Of a stretch of DNA of 63,394 nucleotides, positions 18,220 through 27,618 are shown in pieces. The position numbers and the translations under genes are program-made. The number at the start of each line of letters is the position of its first letter. Position 1 is the stretch's first letter. The notes below the pieces were generated by a model, which saw nothing but the letters and a program-made list of their open reading frames with translations, was not told where the DNA came from and ran no database searches. The DNA comes from Sporolactobacillus nakayamae (lineage in GTDB: Bacteria > Bacillota > Bacilli > Bacillales > Sporolactobacillaceae): assembly GCF_900113325.1 (NCBI RefSeq), contig NZ_FOOY01000022.1, positions 1 through 63,394 on the forward strand, written 5' to 3'.

Positions 18220-18252
18220 AAAAAAATCAGCTCGTGATAGACACAGAGCTGA
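18220..18252 (-). terminator. Terminator of the frlB-frlD minus-strand operon
   Basis: On the minus strand, TCAGCTC / GAGCTGA forms a stem followed by TTTTTTT, 50 bases past the frlD copy 2 stop. Confidence 0.75.
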
Positions 18253-18301
18253 TAACGTTAATCTATATAAAAGGGGAAGTCTTGCAAAAAAAACTTGTTT
18301 C

Positions 18302-19147
18302 TCAGACAAGCGTATCGTCTGAGAAGGGGTGCGGATAGCCGAAGCCGCCGTCAATCGTACACGTTTGTGCCGCTGCTGATGCTGCAAAATCAAGCGATTG
18401 CGAAAGAGTCATATTCTTTGCAACGAAGGCAGTGACAAATCCAGCGATAAAAGAATCTCCAGCACCCATTGTGTCCACAATATCTACAGATTTAATTCCT
18501 TGATGGTAGAAATGAGTCCCATCGTAAAGTGTGCTTCCTTGTTCACCTTTCGTGCAGCAAATGAATTGAGTACCTAATTGATGACAGGTTTCCTGCAATT
18601 GTTTGGTTTGATCGGAAGTTAAATCAGATGTTGAGAAAAAGGCGAAAGTAAGATAAGGACACACTTTCTTTAAGTAGCTTATTTCATAGTTTGTTGAGAA
18701 ATCGAATGATAGAGCACATCGAGAACTAATATTTGGCAACTCATTTTCCAAATGTGAATAGCAACTCGTATGGCAAACAGAGAAATTGGCAAGTTGCTCA
18801 AGTTCGTCCGATGTTAAGCAAATTTTAAATAAATGTTGTGCGCTTCGAAACGGTCCCGCTTTAAATAAACGATCTCCATGATTATCAATGGTTACAATTG
18901 GCTGAGCTGTATGGGTGTAGACTTGTCGTGACAAATGAAAGTCAATGTCTTCTTTTGTCAGCGCATCTTTGATATGTGCAGCGTGGCTGTCATTGCCAAA
19001 GATGCCGATATACGCGACATGATCAAAGCCGTCTCTACGTGCATTGACGGCGACATTCACAGCATTGCCACCGGGATAATAGATCTGTTTCTCAACATAG
19101 CAGTCTGTTACGTTATCTCCAATGGCAATTAAACGTTTCGCTTCCAT
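18302..19147 (-). CDS. frlD: PfkB-family fructosamine 6-kinase (FrlD-like), copy 2
   Basis: A 281-residue kinase with the FrlD start (LIAIGDNVTDCY, PGGNAVNVAV) and the PfkB signature DTMGAGDSF. It starts at ATG 19147 behind GGAGGAGG; an upstream frame to 19174 has no support. It follows frlB copy 2 by about 90 bases on the same strand and would phosphorylate the fructosamine, or a fructosamine on a peptide, entering through the Opp-type transporter encoded divergently. Confidence 0.9.
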   Translation of the reverse strand: MEAKRLIAIGDNVTDCYVEKQIYYPGGNAVNVAVNARRDGFDHVAYIGIFGNDSHAAHIKDALTKEDIDFHLSRQVYTHTAQPIVTIDNHGDRLFKAGPFRSAQHLFKICLTSDELEQLANFSVCHTSCYSHLENELPNISSRCALSFDFSTNYEISYLKKVCPYLTFAFFSTSDLTSDQTKQLQETCHQLGTQFICCTKGEQGSTLYDGTHFYHQGIKSVDIVDTMGAGDSFIAGFVTAFVAKNMTLSQSLDFAASAAAQTCTIDGGFGYPHPFSDDTLV

Positions 19148-19240
19148 TGTTGGAATCCTCCTCCCTTGGAGCAATTAAATGCATGATTGGTATCTATTAA
19201 AAATTGATCTTTTCAATAGAATACCACCGGTTTAGGGGCA

Positions 19241-20218
19241 TTAATACTTCATTTGCCACATATAGCGCCGGACGCTCAATGAATGACCGCGTTCAAAGGC
19301 GAGAGCTTCAACGAGTTGTCTTAGTACGGCGGCCAAAATAGGTGTTGCAAAATATTCTTTCAGTGATTCATCGAGCCCTGTAAGGTCAAGCTCCTCTGCA
19401 TCAACGAGGTAGACTTTTTCACTGAATTTAGAGCAGAAATTATAAGCACGGTCATCGAGCTTACGATTGTTACCAAGTGTTTTGACGATCAGGAATGGCA
19501 CATCAAAGTCCGTAATTTCAAATGGTCCGTGAAAATATTCGCCGGAATGGATGAATGAAGAATTGATCCACTGCATTTCCATCATCCAGCAGATGGAAAA
19601 GGAGTAACATTCGCCTTCATTTGCCCCATTACCCATTGTATAGATGAGCGATTCACGCTTAAGTTCTTTAGCCCATGTTTTTGTGCGTTCGGCAAATTTC
19701 TCCTTAGCATTTACCGTCCAAGTGTTAAGTTGATCGACTGCCTGGATGGCGTGTTCGTATTTCTCGCATGGATTAAGCGTATTTAGAATACTGAAAATAA
19801 GCCCGTAAAGAATACCCTTGTTCAAATCACTCACATCAACTTCGGGTCCCCATTCATATTGAATAGGAAACTCTGCTGCCTGCCATAATGGAGAATCCTG
19901 TTGATTGGATAACGCGATCGTGAGCGCACCCTTTTGGCGACTGATTCGGGTTGCTTCTACAGTCTCAGGAGTTGTTCCAGAATGTGAGCAGGTAATCACG
20001 ATGGAATTTTCATTTAAAGCTTTGGGTGATCGATAATTAAAATCATTAGCCGAATAGATACTGCTTGGAGTTTCAATCTCTTTGTCGAAGATATAGCTGG
20101 CGACTTGCAAGAACGCTTTGGAACCTCCGCATGCGACAAAGTAGAAGTGATTAATCGTTTTTTTCTTCTTTAAAGCATCAATGGCAGCTGAGATTTGATC
20201 TCTGTAGCAATCTTTCAT
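19241..20218 (-). CDS. frlB: SIS-domain fructosamine 6-phosphate deglycase (FrlB-like), copy 2
   Basis: A 325-residue two-SIS-domain protein and the closer relative of B. subtilis FrlB in this window (FYFVACGGSKA, TCSHSGTTPETVEATRI, IYTMGNGAN, EYFHGPFEI, C-terminal SVRRYMWQ). It would release glucose 6-phosphate and the amino compound. The second ATG (20218) has GGAGG at the right spacing; the first (20224) is too close. It is the first gene of the minus-strand unit facing the opp operon across a 300-base regulatory region. Confidence 0.9.
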   Translation of the reverse strand: MKDCYRDQISAAIDALKKKKTINHFYFVACGGSKAFLQVASYIFDKEIETPSSIYSANDFNYRSPKALNENSIVITCSHSGTTPETVEATRISRQKGALTIALSNQQDSPLWQAAEFPIQYEWGPEVDVSDLNKGILYGLIFSILNTLNPCEKYEHAIQAVDQLNTWTVNAKEKFAERTKTWAKELKRESLIYTMGNGANEGECYSFSICWMMEMQWINSSFIHSGEYFHGPFEITDFDVPFLIVKTLGNNRKLDDRAYNFCSKFSEKVYLVDAEELDLTGLDESLKEYFATPILAAVLRQLVEALAFERGHSLSVRRYMWQMKY

Positions 20219-20246
20219 TTTCATTCCTCCAAATCGGTAGATTCAA

Positions 20247-20277
20247 TAAAACGTATTAAAACGTATTACTACGTATG
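20247..20277 (-). promoter_or_regulatory. Triple ACGTA operator cluster at the frlB copy 2 promoter
   Basis: The core ACGTA repeats at 20251, 20261 and 20271, exactly ten bases apart, so all three face the same side of the helix. The first two are full TAAAACGTATTA units that overlap by two bases; the third is degenerate. The cluster sits over the expected start of the minus-strand transcript, as a repressor site would. Confidence 0.6.
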
Positions 20278-20278
20278 A

Positions 20279-20306
20279 ATTATAAATCAATTTAATTATT
20301 TTACAA
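20279..20306 (-). promoter_or_regulatory. Candidate promoter for frlB-frlD copy 2
   Basis: Minus-strand TTGTAA (20306-20301), 16 bases, TATAAT (20284-20279). The -10 is perfect, the -35 moderate. Confidence 0.5.
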
Positions 20307-20409
20307 TGTTTAATTTATTATTTGTAAATTAATTTCTTTAAAAATGCTGATAATATAGTAAAAATAACACTATATTATATTTTAATTTTATTTTTTTCTG
20401 AAAATATAT

Positions 20410-20464
20410 TTGACTTTGTTTTTTTGAAATGTTAAATTTTACTCAATAAATTTAATACGTTTTA
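20410..20464 (+). promoter_or_regulatory. Candidate opp promoter with downstream ACGT operator
   Basis: TTGACT (20410-20415), 17 bases, TAAATT (20433-20438), then TAATACGTTTTA at 20453-20464, the reverse complement of the units at 20247-20268. One regulator could therefore control both directions. Confidence 0.5.
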
Positions 20465-20518
20465 AAATATCCTAATATCAGTGGTAACTGTGACAAAACA
20501 CAAGGGGGAGATCCAAAA

Positions 20519-22162
20519 ATGTTGTCGAAAGTGAAAAAGACGATGGAATTATTACTATTTTCTGTAATTGGTGTATCTATCATTCTATCATTAGTGGCCT
20601 GTTCATCATCAAATGGAGAGGATAAGATCAATAGTGAGACGCTAAAGCTCCAGCAGCCCACATCGATTGATTCATTGGATCCGGCTCTAAGCTATGACAC
20701 ATCATCGACAATAGTTGTCGGCAATGTGAATGAAGGACTTTATACAGTTTCTCCGAACAATAAGCCACAATTAGCGATGGCGGAAAAAGTGACAAAAAAG
20801 GATAACGGAAAAACACTGATATATACAATTCGAAAGGATGCCAAATGGTCGAACGGAGCCCCAGTTACAGCGAGTGACTTTGTGTTTGCCTGGAGACGAG
20901 TGGTTGATCCGAAACTTGCATCTGGCTTTAGCTTTGAATTGAGCGAAGCACAAATCAAAAATGCGGACGCAATTATTGCAGGAAAGAAGGACCCGAAGAC
21001 TTTAGGCGTTTACGCCGAAGGAGAAAAAACACTGGTTCTTAAGTTGAACCGCCCTGTTCCATTCATGTCGAGCTTATTGTCTTTCGCTTCCTTTGCTCCG
21101 ATTAATGAGAAGTTCTACAAGGCTCAGGGTAAGAAATTTTCGATGACATCAAAGAACTTGATTTATAATGGTCCTTACGTAATTAAGAATTGGAAAAACG
21201 GCGATAATTCAATCACACTCGCAAAGAATCAGAACTACTACAACAAGAAAAATGTTAAAGTAAAAAAGATTGAACTTAAACTAATTTCGGATACTCAACG
21301 AGCGGTAATGGCGTATAAGAATGGGGATGTGGACTACGCAGCACTGACCGGTAACCTTGTGAATCAGAATAAAAGCAGCAAGGACTTTAGAACAGATATT
21401 GGTGCTTTCAACTGGTATTTAATGTTCAATAGCAAGATTAAAGGACTTGATAATAAGGATTTACGAAAGGCGATTGCTTATAGTATTGATAGCAAAGAAC
21501 TGACACAGAAAATTCTGAAAGATGGTTCTGTTCCAGCTGAATCGGTTGTACCTAAAGGCTTCGCCTATTCGCCGACGGATCATAAAGATTTTGCTGATCA
21601 GACGAATAATCCTTATTCCTATAATCCAAACCTTGCGAAAAAATATTGGAATAAGGCAAAGAAAGAAACCAACTTGAGAAGCTTTACGCTCATCTATGGT
21701 AAGGATGAAGATAATATGGGGAATGTTGCGGCTTATATTAAATCACAAATTGAGAAGACGCTTCCGGACCTGAATGTGAATCTTCAAACGATGCTTAAAA
21801 AAACACGACTTGCCAAAATGCAAAACTTCACTTATCAAGTAGCCTTGACACGCTGGGCACCAGATTATGCGGACCCGACGGCTATCTTAAGCATGTATAC
21901 GACTAATATGGTAAGTAACTATGGCGCTTGGTCAGATAAAACGTTCGACTCTTTATATAATCAAGCGAATACGATCTTTGTGAATAAGTCTGAAGTTCGG
22001 TGGAATGCATTAATTAAGGCAGAGAATATCCTGATGGATTCTGCAACGAGTGTTCCACTCTATCAAACAGCCAATGCATACCTGTTAAATAGTAAGGTGC
22101 ACAATTTTATTAATCATTCATGTGGTGTTCCACTCTTTTTCAAATATGTATACATCAAATGA
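20519..22162 (+). CDS. Oligopeptide ABC transporter substrate-binding lipoprotein (OppA family)
   Basis: A 547-residue family 5 solute-binding protein with a lipobox (LVAC, Cys28) and the typical early PTSIDSLDPALSYDT and later WSNGAPVTASDFVFAWRRV segments. The ATG has AAGGGGGAG ahead. It would capture peptides outside the cell. Because it is divergent from frlB/frlD and shares operator units with them, glycated (fructosyl) peptides are the suggested ligands. That specificity is inference; the OppA fold is clear. Confidence 0.9.
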   Translation: MLSKVKKTMELLLFSVIGVSIILSLVACSSSNGEDKINSETLKLQQPTSIDSLDPALSYDTSSTIVVGNVNEGLYTVSPNNKPQLAMAEKVTKKDNGKTLIYTIRKDAKWSNGAPVTASDFVFAWRRVVDPKLASGFSFELSEAQIKNADAIIAGKKDPKTLGVYAEGEKTLVLKLNRPVPFMSSLLSFASFAPINEKFYKAQGKKFSMTSKNLIYNGPYVIKNWKNGDNSITLAKNQNYYNKKNVKVKKIELKLISDTQRAVMAYKNGDVDYAALTGNLVNQNKSSKDFRTDIGAFNWYLMFNSKIKGLDNKDLRKAIAYSIDSKELTQKILKDGSVPAESVVPKGFAYSPTDHKDFADQTNNPYSYNPNLAKKYWNKAKKETNLRSFTLIYGKDEDNMGNVAAYIKSQIEKTLPDLNVNLQTMLKKTRLAKMQNFTYQVALTRWAPDYADPTAILSMYTTNMVSNYGAWSDKTFDSLYNQANTIFVNKSEVRWNALIKAENILMDSATSVPLYQTANAYLLNSKVHNFINHSCGVPLFFKYVYIK

Positions 22163-22263
22163 CAAAATAGTAAGTTGAGTTTAGGCATTTATAAAGTTTT
22201 TCACGGATTATTCGTGAAAAACTTTATCTTTAGTTAGAGCATTTAAGAATGGAAGTGATTCAT

Positions 22264-23199
22264 ATGATCCGCTATATAGGGAAAAGAACGATTCTATCAT
22301 TAATTACTCTTTTTATTATCCTTTTCATCTTATTCTTGATGTTGAATTTTATGCCTGGGTCTCCGTTCAATGATACAAAAATGTCTCATGAACAGCTTAA
22401 AATTCTTTATCATGAGTACGGGCTGGACAGACCACTTGCGGAAAGATTTCTAATTTATGTGAAACAAATGCTCACTGGTAATCTAGGTGTTTCCTATTCC
22501 TTACAAACAAATGCCACAGTTACGAACATGATCTCACATACATTGCCAATTTCTGTTCAGATTGGCTTACAAGCATCAGTGGTAGGTTCGCTTATTGGCA
22601 TTGTGCTTGGGTTCGTTGCCGCATTACGTAAGAACAGTTTCTTTGACTCGATGGCTACAGGTATCTCCATCCTTGGCGTCAGCGTCCCTAGCTTTGTTCT
22701 TGCACTATGTTTCTCCTATATTTTCTCTTATAAATATAATCTGTTTCCGTTGCTCTATAGTTCAAGTGAGGCATTTAGATCAACAATATTACCAACCCTT
22801 TCATTATGCTTCTTTACTTTGGCAAGTATTGCAAGGTATTCACGTTCTGAAATGATTGAAGTAATGGAGAAAGATTATATACGACTTGCTGATGCTAAAG
22901 GCATTACACGTTTCCAACTTGTGTGCAGACATATTATTCGCAATGCGATGATCCCGATTATTACCGTCCTTGCACCTTTGACCGTTGATTTAATGGCGGG
23001 GAGTTTGGTTATTGAGAAGGCCTTTTCTATTCCAGGCATGGGCAGTCTCTATATAAATGCTATACAAGCCAATGACTATAATGTAGTCATCGGAATAAGC
23101 TTCATCTATAGCTTGATGTTTATTGGAACGATGTTTTTTGTCGATCTCTTGTACGGACTGATCGATCCGCGTATTCGAATTGCAAAAAGGGGGAAATGA
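22264..23199 (+). CDS. oppB: Oligopeptide ABC transporter permease OppB
   Basis: A 311-residue inner permease subunit with six predicted membrane segments; NFMPGSPF (about residues 30-37) and YIRLADAKGITRFQL (the EAA-like ATPase contact, about 205-220) are OppB hallmarks. ATG 22264 is preferred over 22249 because GGAAGTGA lies just ahead. It overlaps oppC by 4 bases. Confidence 0.92.
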   Translation: MIRYIGKRTILSLITLFIILFILFLMLNFMPGSPFNDTKMSHEQLKILYHEYGLDRPLAERFLIYVKQMLTGNLGVSYSLQTNATVTNMISHTLPISVQIGLQASVVGSLIGIVLGFVAALRKNSFFDSMATGISILGVSVPSFVLALCFSYIFSYKYNLFPLLYSSSEAFRSTILPTLSLCFFTLASIARYSRSEMIEVMEKDYIRLADAKGITRFQLVCRHIIRNAMIPIITVLAPLTVDLMAGSLVIEKAFSIPGMGSLYINAIQANDYNVVIGISFIYSLMFIGTMFFVDLLYGLIDPRIRIAKRGK

Positions 23200-24191
23200 C
23201 ACCCATGCTAATCCAAAATGATTCATTATTAGATAATGATTTTCAATTGGCAAATAAACAAAGAATGGAACTGTCTTCAAACAATAAACATATTCCTTAT
23301 ATCAAACGCGTCTGGAGCGGATTTATTTCAAACAAATGGGCAGTCGCCAGCTTTGTTGTTATTTTATTGATTGTGCTCTTTGCTCTATTTGCGCCTATCT
23401 TTAGCCCATATTCGTCAACAGGTGTTCGTCCGGATGAAACAAACTTATCACCGCGTATCCCACTTTTGGAAAAAATAGGGATATTTAATGGCTATAGTGA
23501 TGCGGTCAGTACGCGTTACCATTATTTCGGTACGGATAATTTAGGGCGTGATATATGGGTACGCTGTGCAACTGGGACAAGATTATCGCTCTATATTGCT
23601 TGCCTGGCGATGCTAATTGATTTGCTGATTGGCGTCATTTATGGGATGATTTCAGGCTATTATGGTGGACGGGTCGACCTTGCTATGCAGCGCATTACGG
23701 AAGTCCTCAGCATTGTTCCGACGATTATTGTCGTAACGCTTTTACTAGTTGTTCTAAAGCCGGGCCTATCCAGTATTATTGTGGCCATGATATTGACGGG
23801 ATGGATTAATATGTCCCGAATTATTCGCGCCCAAGTGTTGAAAATTAAAGAACAGGAATTCGTGATGGCTGCTTACACGATTGGCGAGTCGACAGTTACG
23901 ATCATCTTGAAGGAAATCTTGCCCAATTTAATAGGTCCGATTATTACAACGTTTATGTTCTCAATTCCAAGTGCTATTTTTCTTGAAGCTTTTCTGGCTT
24001 TTATTGGTTTAGGCGTACCTGAGCCTTATGCATCCCTGGGATCGATGATTAATGATGGATTCAGTTCAGCGATGAGTTATCCGTTCATGATCTTCTTCCC
24101 GATTATCCTACTTGTATTATTGATGTTGAGCTTTAATTTGTTTGCAGATGGACTGCGTGATGCCATCGATCCAGAAATTAACGAGAAATAA
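23196..24191 (+). CDS. oppC: Oligopeptide ABC transporter permease OppC
   Basis: A 331-residue permease: an N-terminal OppC leader with one membrane segment (about residues 45-70), an external loop, then the BPD transport core. YHYFGTDNLGRDIWVRCATG is the family motif that precedes the core. It pairs with OppB to form the channel. Gene overlap with oppB and an 18-base gap to oppD show one operon. Confidence 0.92.
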   Translation: MTPMLIQNDSLLDNDFQLANKQRMELSSNNKHIPYIKRVWSGFISNKWAVASFVVILLIVLFALFAPIFSPYSSTGVRPDETNLSPRIPLLEKIGIFNGYSDAVSTRYHYFGTDNLGRDIWVRCATGTRLSLYIACLAMLIDLLIGVIYGMISGYYGGRVDLAMQRITEVLSIVPTIIVVTLLLVVLKPGLSSIIVAMILTGWINMSRIIRAQVLKIKEQEFVMAAYTIGESTVTIILKEILPNLIGPIITTFMFSIPSAIFLEAFLAFIGLGVPEPYASLGSMINDGFSSAMSYPFMIFFPIILLVLLMLSFNLFADGLRDAIDPEINEK

Positions 24192-24209
24192 TTTGGAGGT
24201 GGGGAAGTC

Positions 24210-25286
24210 ATGACTCATGAGGACATAATTCTTAGCATCAATAATTTAGCGATATCGTTCAAAAGTTTCTCTGGTCGTGTGCGCGCCTTAAGAGGCGTTA
24301 CTATAGATGTTGTACGTGGAAAGACCATTGCGATTGTTGGCGAATCAGGAAGTGGTAAATCAGTTACAGTAAAGACCATCATGCGCATTTTGAGTAAGAA
24401 CGAAAAAATAGAAAGTGGATCAATTGTTTTTAACAACAAAAGGGATAACGAAATCGTACCAATCGATTTGCTTAAGCTATCTAATAAACATATGCAAAGA
24501 GAGATAAAGGGTAAAAAAATTGCGATGATATTCCAAGATCCGATGACTTCACTGGATCCGACTATGAAAATAGGCAAACAAATTCTGGAAGCTATTTTTG
24601 CACATAAAAAGATAAAACTAAAGGCCGCGGTAGAACAAGTGCATCAGCTTTTGGAGACGGTTGGAATAAAAAATATTAAGGCGGTCATGAATGCTTATCC
24701 CTATCAACTTTCAGGGGGGATGAGACAACGCATCGTCATTGCGATCGCTATTTCTTGTGAACCGGATCTGTTAATTTGTGATGAACCGACTACAGCACTT
24801 GATGTGACGATTCAATCCAAGATACTCGATTTAATTAAAAAAATTCAAAAAGCACGCAACTTGTCCGTTATCTTTATTACGCATGATCTTGGCGTTGTAT
24901 CTAGAATCGCAGATCAAGTGTACGTGATGTATGCAGGGAAAATAGTGGAATATGGAACGTGTAATGATATCTTCTATGACCCCCGTCATCCTTATACTTG
25001 GGGACTTTTGGAGTCCACTCCGGATATGGCCTATTTGCAAGAAAGGCTAGCCTCCATACCAGGAACACCGAAACGGATGATCGGGGATGTAAAAGGCGAT
25101 CAATTTGCAGAGCGGAATCGTTATGCTTTAAACATTGACTTTCGCATGGAACCGCCATTTTTTAAAGTAAATGATCATCACTTCGCTGCAACTTGGCTTC
25201 TTCATCCTAAGGCGCCGCAGATTCGCATTCCTGAGTCTCTTCGTAAACGGATTGACTTGATGAAGGAGGAAAATAGAAATGGCTAA
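24210..25286 (+). CDS. oppD: Oligopeptide ABC transporter ATPase OppD
   Basis: A 358-residue ATPase with Walker A GESGSGKS, signature LSGGMRQRIVIAIAI and Walker B LLICDEPTTALD. The C-terminal extension (GDQFAERNRYALNIDF) lacks the cysteines seen in many DppD proteins, as in the OppD subfamily of lactic acid bacteria. It forms the ATPase pair with OppF and overlaps its gene by 8 bases. Confidence 0.93.
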   Translation: MTHEDIILSINNLAISFKSFSGRVRALRGVTIDVVRGKTIAIVGESGSGKSVTVKTIMRILSKNEKIESGSIVFNNKRDNEIVPIDLLKLSNKHMQREIKGKKIAMIFQDPMTSLDPTMKIGKQILEAIFAHKKIKLKAAVEQVHQLLETVGIKNIKAVMNAYPYQLSGGMRQRIVIAIAISCEPDLLICDEPTTALDVTIQSKILDLIKKIQKARNLSVIFITHDLGVVSRIADQVYVMYAGKIVEYGTCNDIFYDPRHPYTWGLLESTPDMAYLQERLASIPGTPKRMIGDVKGDQFAERNRYALNIDFRMEPPFFKVNDHHFAATWLLHPKAPQIRIPESLRKRIDLMKEENRNG

Positions 25287-26184
25287 GGAAAATGCAAAGC
25301 CAATATTGACTGTCCGCAGCTTAAAGAAATATTACGTAACCGGTCACAAACAGATTAATAAAGCCGTTGATGGGGTATCTTTTTGTATATATCCTGGGGA
25401 AACTTTCGGGCTTGTAGGGGAGTCAGGTAGCGGAAAGTCAACGACAGGTCGTTCAATTATTCGTTTGGAAACGCCAACTCAAGGTGATATTAACTTTCTT
25501 GGTAAAGACTTATCAGGAAATTTGAGTAAGCAGACACAACGCTGGTTGCGTTCCAAAATCCAGATGATTTTTCAAGATCCGATGGCATCGTTAAATCCAC
25601 GACGAACCGTGCTGAAAAGTATTGAGATCGGCCTGAAAATTCACCATATTGGATGCTCTGACAAAGAACGTAAGAATATAGTATTTCAGATGCTTCGCAA
25701 AGTGGGTCTCTCCGAGGATTATGCTTATTGCTATCCACAGGATCTATCGGGCGGGCAGAGACAGCGTGTGGGGATTGCAAGAGCATTGATCATGGAACCT
25801 CCGCTGGTTATTGCTGATGAGCCGATTTCTGCCTTAGATGTTTCGATTCAGGCCCAGATCGTGAATTTGATGAAAGATATTCAGGAGGAGACGGGAACCG
25901 CCTATCTATTTATCGCGCACGATCTGTCTATGGTACGTTATCTTTCTGATCGTATTGGTGTGATGCATCTAGGGCACCTTGTCGAAATTGGAACATCTGA
26001 TGAGATCTTTCATCATGCCCAACATCCTTATACGCAGAGTCTCCTCTCTGCGATACCGACAGTCAATCCGGAATATGAGAAATCACGCACGATACAAAGT
26101 TATCAAAATACAAATGCTCGTGAAGAATATGGCAAAGCAAATTGGTCGAAACTTAGTGGGACACACTATGTCCTTCAGCCATAG
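25279..26184 (+). CDS. oppF: Oligopeptide ABC transporter ATPase OppF
   Basis: A 301-residue ATPase with Walker A GESGSGKST, signature LSGGQRQRVGIARAL and Walker B VIADEPISALD. It completes the Opp complex (A, B, C, D, F all present and intact). The C-terminal tail after residue 260 is short and polar, without a Cys cluster. Confidence 0.93.
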   Translation: MAKENAKPILTVRSLKKYYVTGHKQINKAVDGVSFCIYPGETFGLVGESGSGKSTTGRSIIRLETPTQGDINFLGKDLSGNLSKQTQRWLRSKIQMIFQDPMASLNPRRTVLKSIEIGLKIHHIGCSDKERKNIVFQMLRKVGLSEDYAYCYPQDLSGGQRQRVGIARALIMEPPLVIADEPISALDVSIQAQIVNLMKDIQEETGTAYLFIAHDLSMVRYLSDRIGVMHLGHLVEIGTSDEIFHHAQHPYTQSLLSAIPTVNPEYEKSRTIQSYQNTNAREEYGKANWSKLSGTHYVLQP

Positions 26185-26287
26185 AAGAAGAGGATAATTC
26201 GGTGGTATGTCCCTTGTACAGGTGATTATATTGGCAAATGTGGTAAAATAAACTGGATGATACTAAAAAATTAGGGCGTGGAATTTT

Positions 26288-27052
26288 ATGGTACTCCCGG
26301 ATATACCAAAACCATTATATGAACAGCTGGAAAATGAAATCCGAAACCATATTATTAGTGGCGACTATTCTTATGGAAAAAAAATACCAAGTGAGAAAAC
26401 GTTAATGGAAAAATTTGGTATAAGCAGGGTTACTGTTCGAAAGGCTATTGATAATCTATGCAAGGACGGCCTGCTAGAAAAGAAGCAGGGTAAAGGAACC
26501 TTTGTCAAAAGTGTGAAAATTAAGGATCGTTTAGACTCTATTCATGGGTTCACTGATTCACTAAATAAAAACGGACGCTGGCCAAGAAAAATTATTATTG
26601 AAAAAAGTTATAAGAGTCCTGACGAACGGATCAGGCGTGAACTGAAAATCGATGCTGATGAGCTGATTATTTATCTGAAAAGGGTATTGCTTGATGGTGG
26701 TTCACCCTATATGATCGATGAATCCTTTTATTCTGCAAAAAAGTTTCCAGGGTTATTTGACAAAATCAATAACAAATCGTCAACTTATAAATTATTGGAA
26801 CAAGATTATCAAACGTGTCTTGCAAAATCGTATAAAGAAATTTCCATTGTTGTTGCGGATAAGTTGGTACAAGAGGAATTAAATTGTTCAATTGACGAGC
26901 CGCTGTTCTATATTCACAAGATCGTATATGATGTCGACGATAATCCGGTGCAAGTTTCAAATATGAAGGTACTGGGAACACGGGTCACATATTCTATTGA
27001 GTCAATTGAGGGTAGTTCCTATATGAATCACACGGTTGACCCTCAGTCTTAA
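26288..27052 (+). CDS. GntR/HutC-family transcriptional regulator, locus 2
   Basis: A 254-residue regulator: winged HTH (KFGISRVTVRKAIDNLC, then KQGKGTFVKS) and UTRA domain. It follows oppF by about 100 bases on the same strand and is a paralogue of the regulator at 16395 (same KQGKGTFVK wing). It probably senses a fructosamine phosphate and binds the ACGTA units between frlB and oppA. Cross-control of locus 1 is possible because a similar unit is found there. Confidence 0.87.
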   Translation: MVLPDIPKPLYEQLENEIRNHIISGDYSYGKKIPSEKTLMEKFGISRVTVRKAIDNLCKDGLLEKKQGKGTFVKSVKIKDRLDSIHGFTDSLNKNGRWPRKIIIEKSYKSPDERIRRELKIDADELIIYLKRVLLDGGSPYMIDESFYSAKKFPGLFDKINNKSSTYKLLEQDYQTCLAKSYKEISIVVADKLVQEELNCSIDEPLFYIHKIVYDVDDNPVQVSNMKVLGTRVTYSIESIEGSSYMNHTVDPQS

Positions 27053-27114
27053 ACATATTTTTAGAATCTTTTGTGTACAACATCAGAAACTTTGGTAATG
27101 GAACCTTTAAATTT

Positions 27115-27152
27115 AAAATGACCGCTCCGTCTTTAATGAGACGGGGCATTTT
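27115..27152 (+). terminator. Hairpin after the GntR gene
   Basis: CCGTCT / AGACGG stem extended by AAAATG / CATTTT with a small bulge. The T run is short, so termination is likely but not certain. Confidence 0.55.
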
Positions 27153-27203
27153 ATTCGCCTGCATGCTAAGCGAAATACCGTGCTTACCCTTACGAAATTT
27201 GAT

Positions 27204-27245
27204 AAAGCGTCTGAATCCGTTGAACGTAAGGGATTTAGACGCTTT
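27204..27245. repeat. Inverted repeat
   Basis: AAAGCGTCTGAATCC pairs with GGATTTAGACGCTTT (one mismatch) around an 11-base loop. It may be a terminator for either strand; the flanks lack a long T run. Confidence 0.5.
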
Positions 27246-27303
27246 ATGACATAAGTGTTCAGCAATATAAAAAATTTAATCAGGGCATGTTGCGTAAGTT
27301 GTT

Positions 27304-27393
27304 CTATTTCGAAACGACCAAATTCACAATTTCGTGGATGCAATCTTCTGTCTGAGGATACTCACCAAGATGATCAAAGAAACTAAGATCCAT
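27304..27393 (-). other. Gene-poor stretch with possible gene fragments (27053-27991)
   Basis: Between the GntR gene and the peroxidase gene there is no convincing complete gene. The marked stretch reads on the minus strand as a 29-residue tail (starting MDLSFFDHLGEYPQ) that stays open a little further upstream and could be a C-terminal remnant. A 35-codon plus-strand frame lies at 27514-27621. At 27412-27441 a 9-base unit GGATACCAG is repeated about three times. Confidence 0.25.
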
Positions 27394-27618
27394 TCTAACA
27401 AATTGAATTAACGGGATACCAGGATACCAGGATATCAGGATTATTTTACCAATTGACAAAATACATCATTGCAAATTCTGATATAGTCAAATTCATTTTC
27501 GATTAACGTAAGTGATGAGAGACTGGCTAATCGATCCGAATACAATGGACAAATATTGGGATCTGTTAGGCTGTCGTTCTTTTTTAGATGTGGCATTCGA
27601 CATATCTCCGTCAATTTT

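Noticed and set aside
27412-27441. Three GGATACCAG-like units as a possible iteron or CRISPR start
   Set aside because: Only three imperfect 9-base units without spacers; no replication or cas genes nearby.
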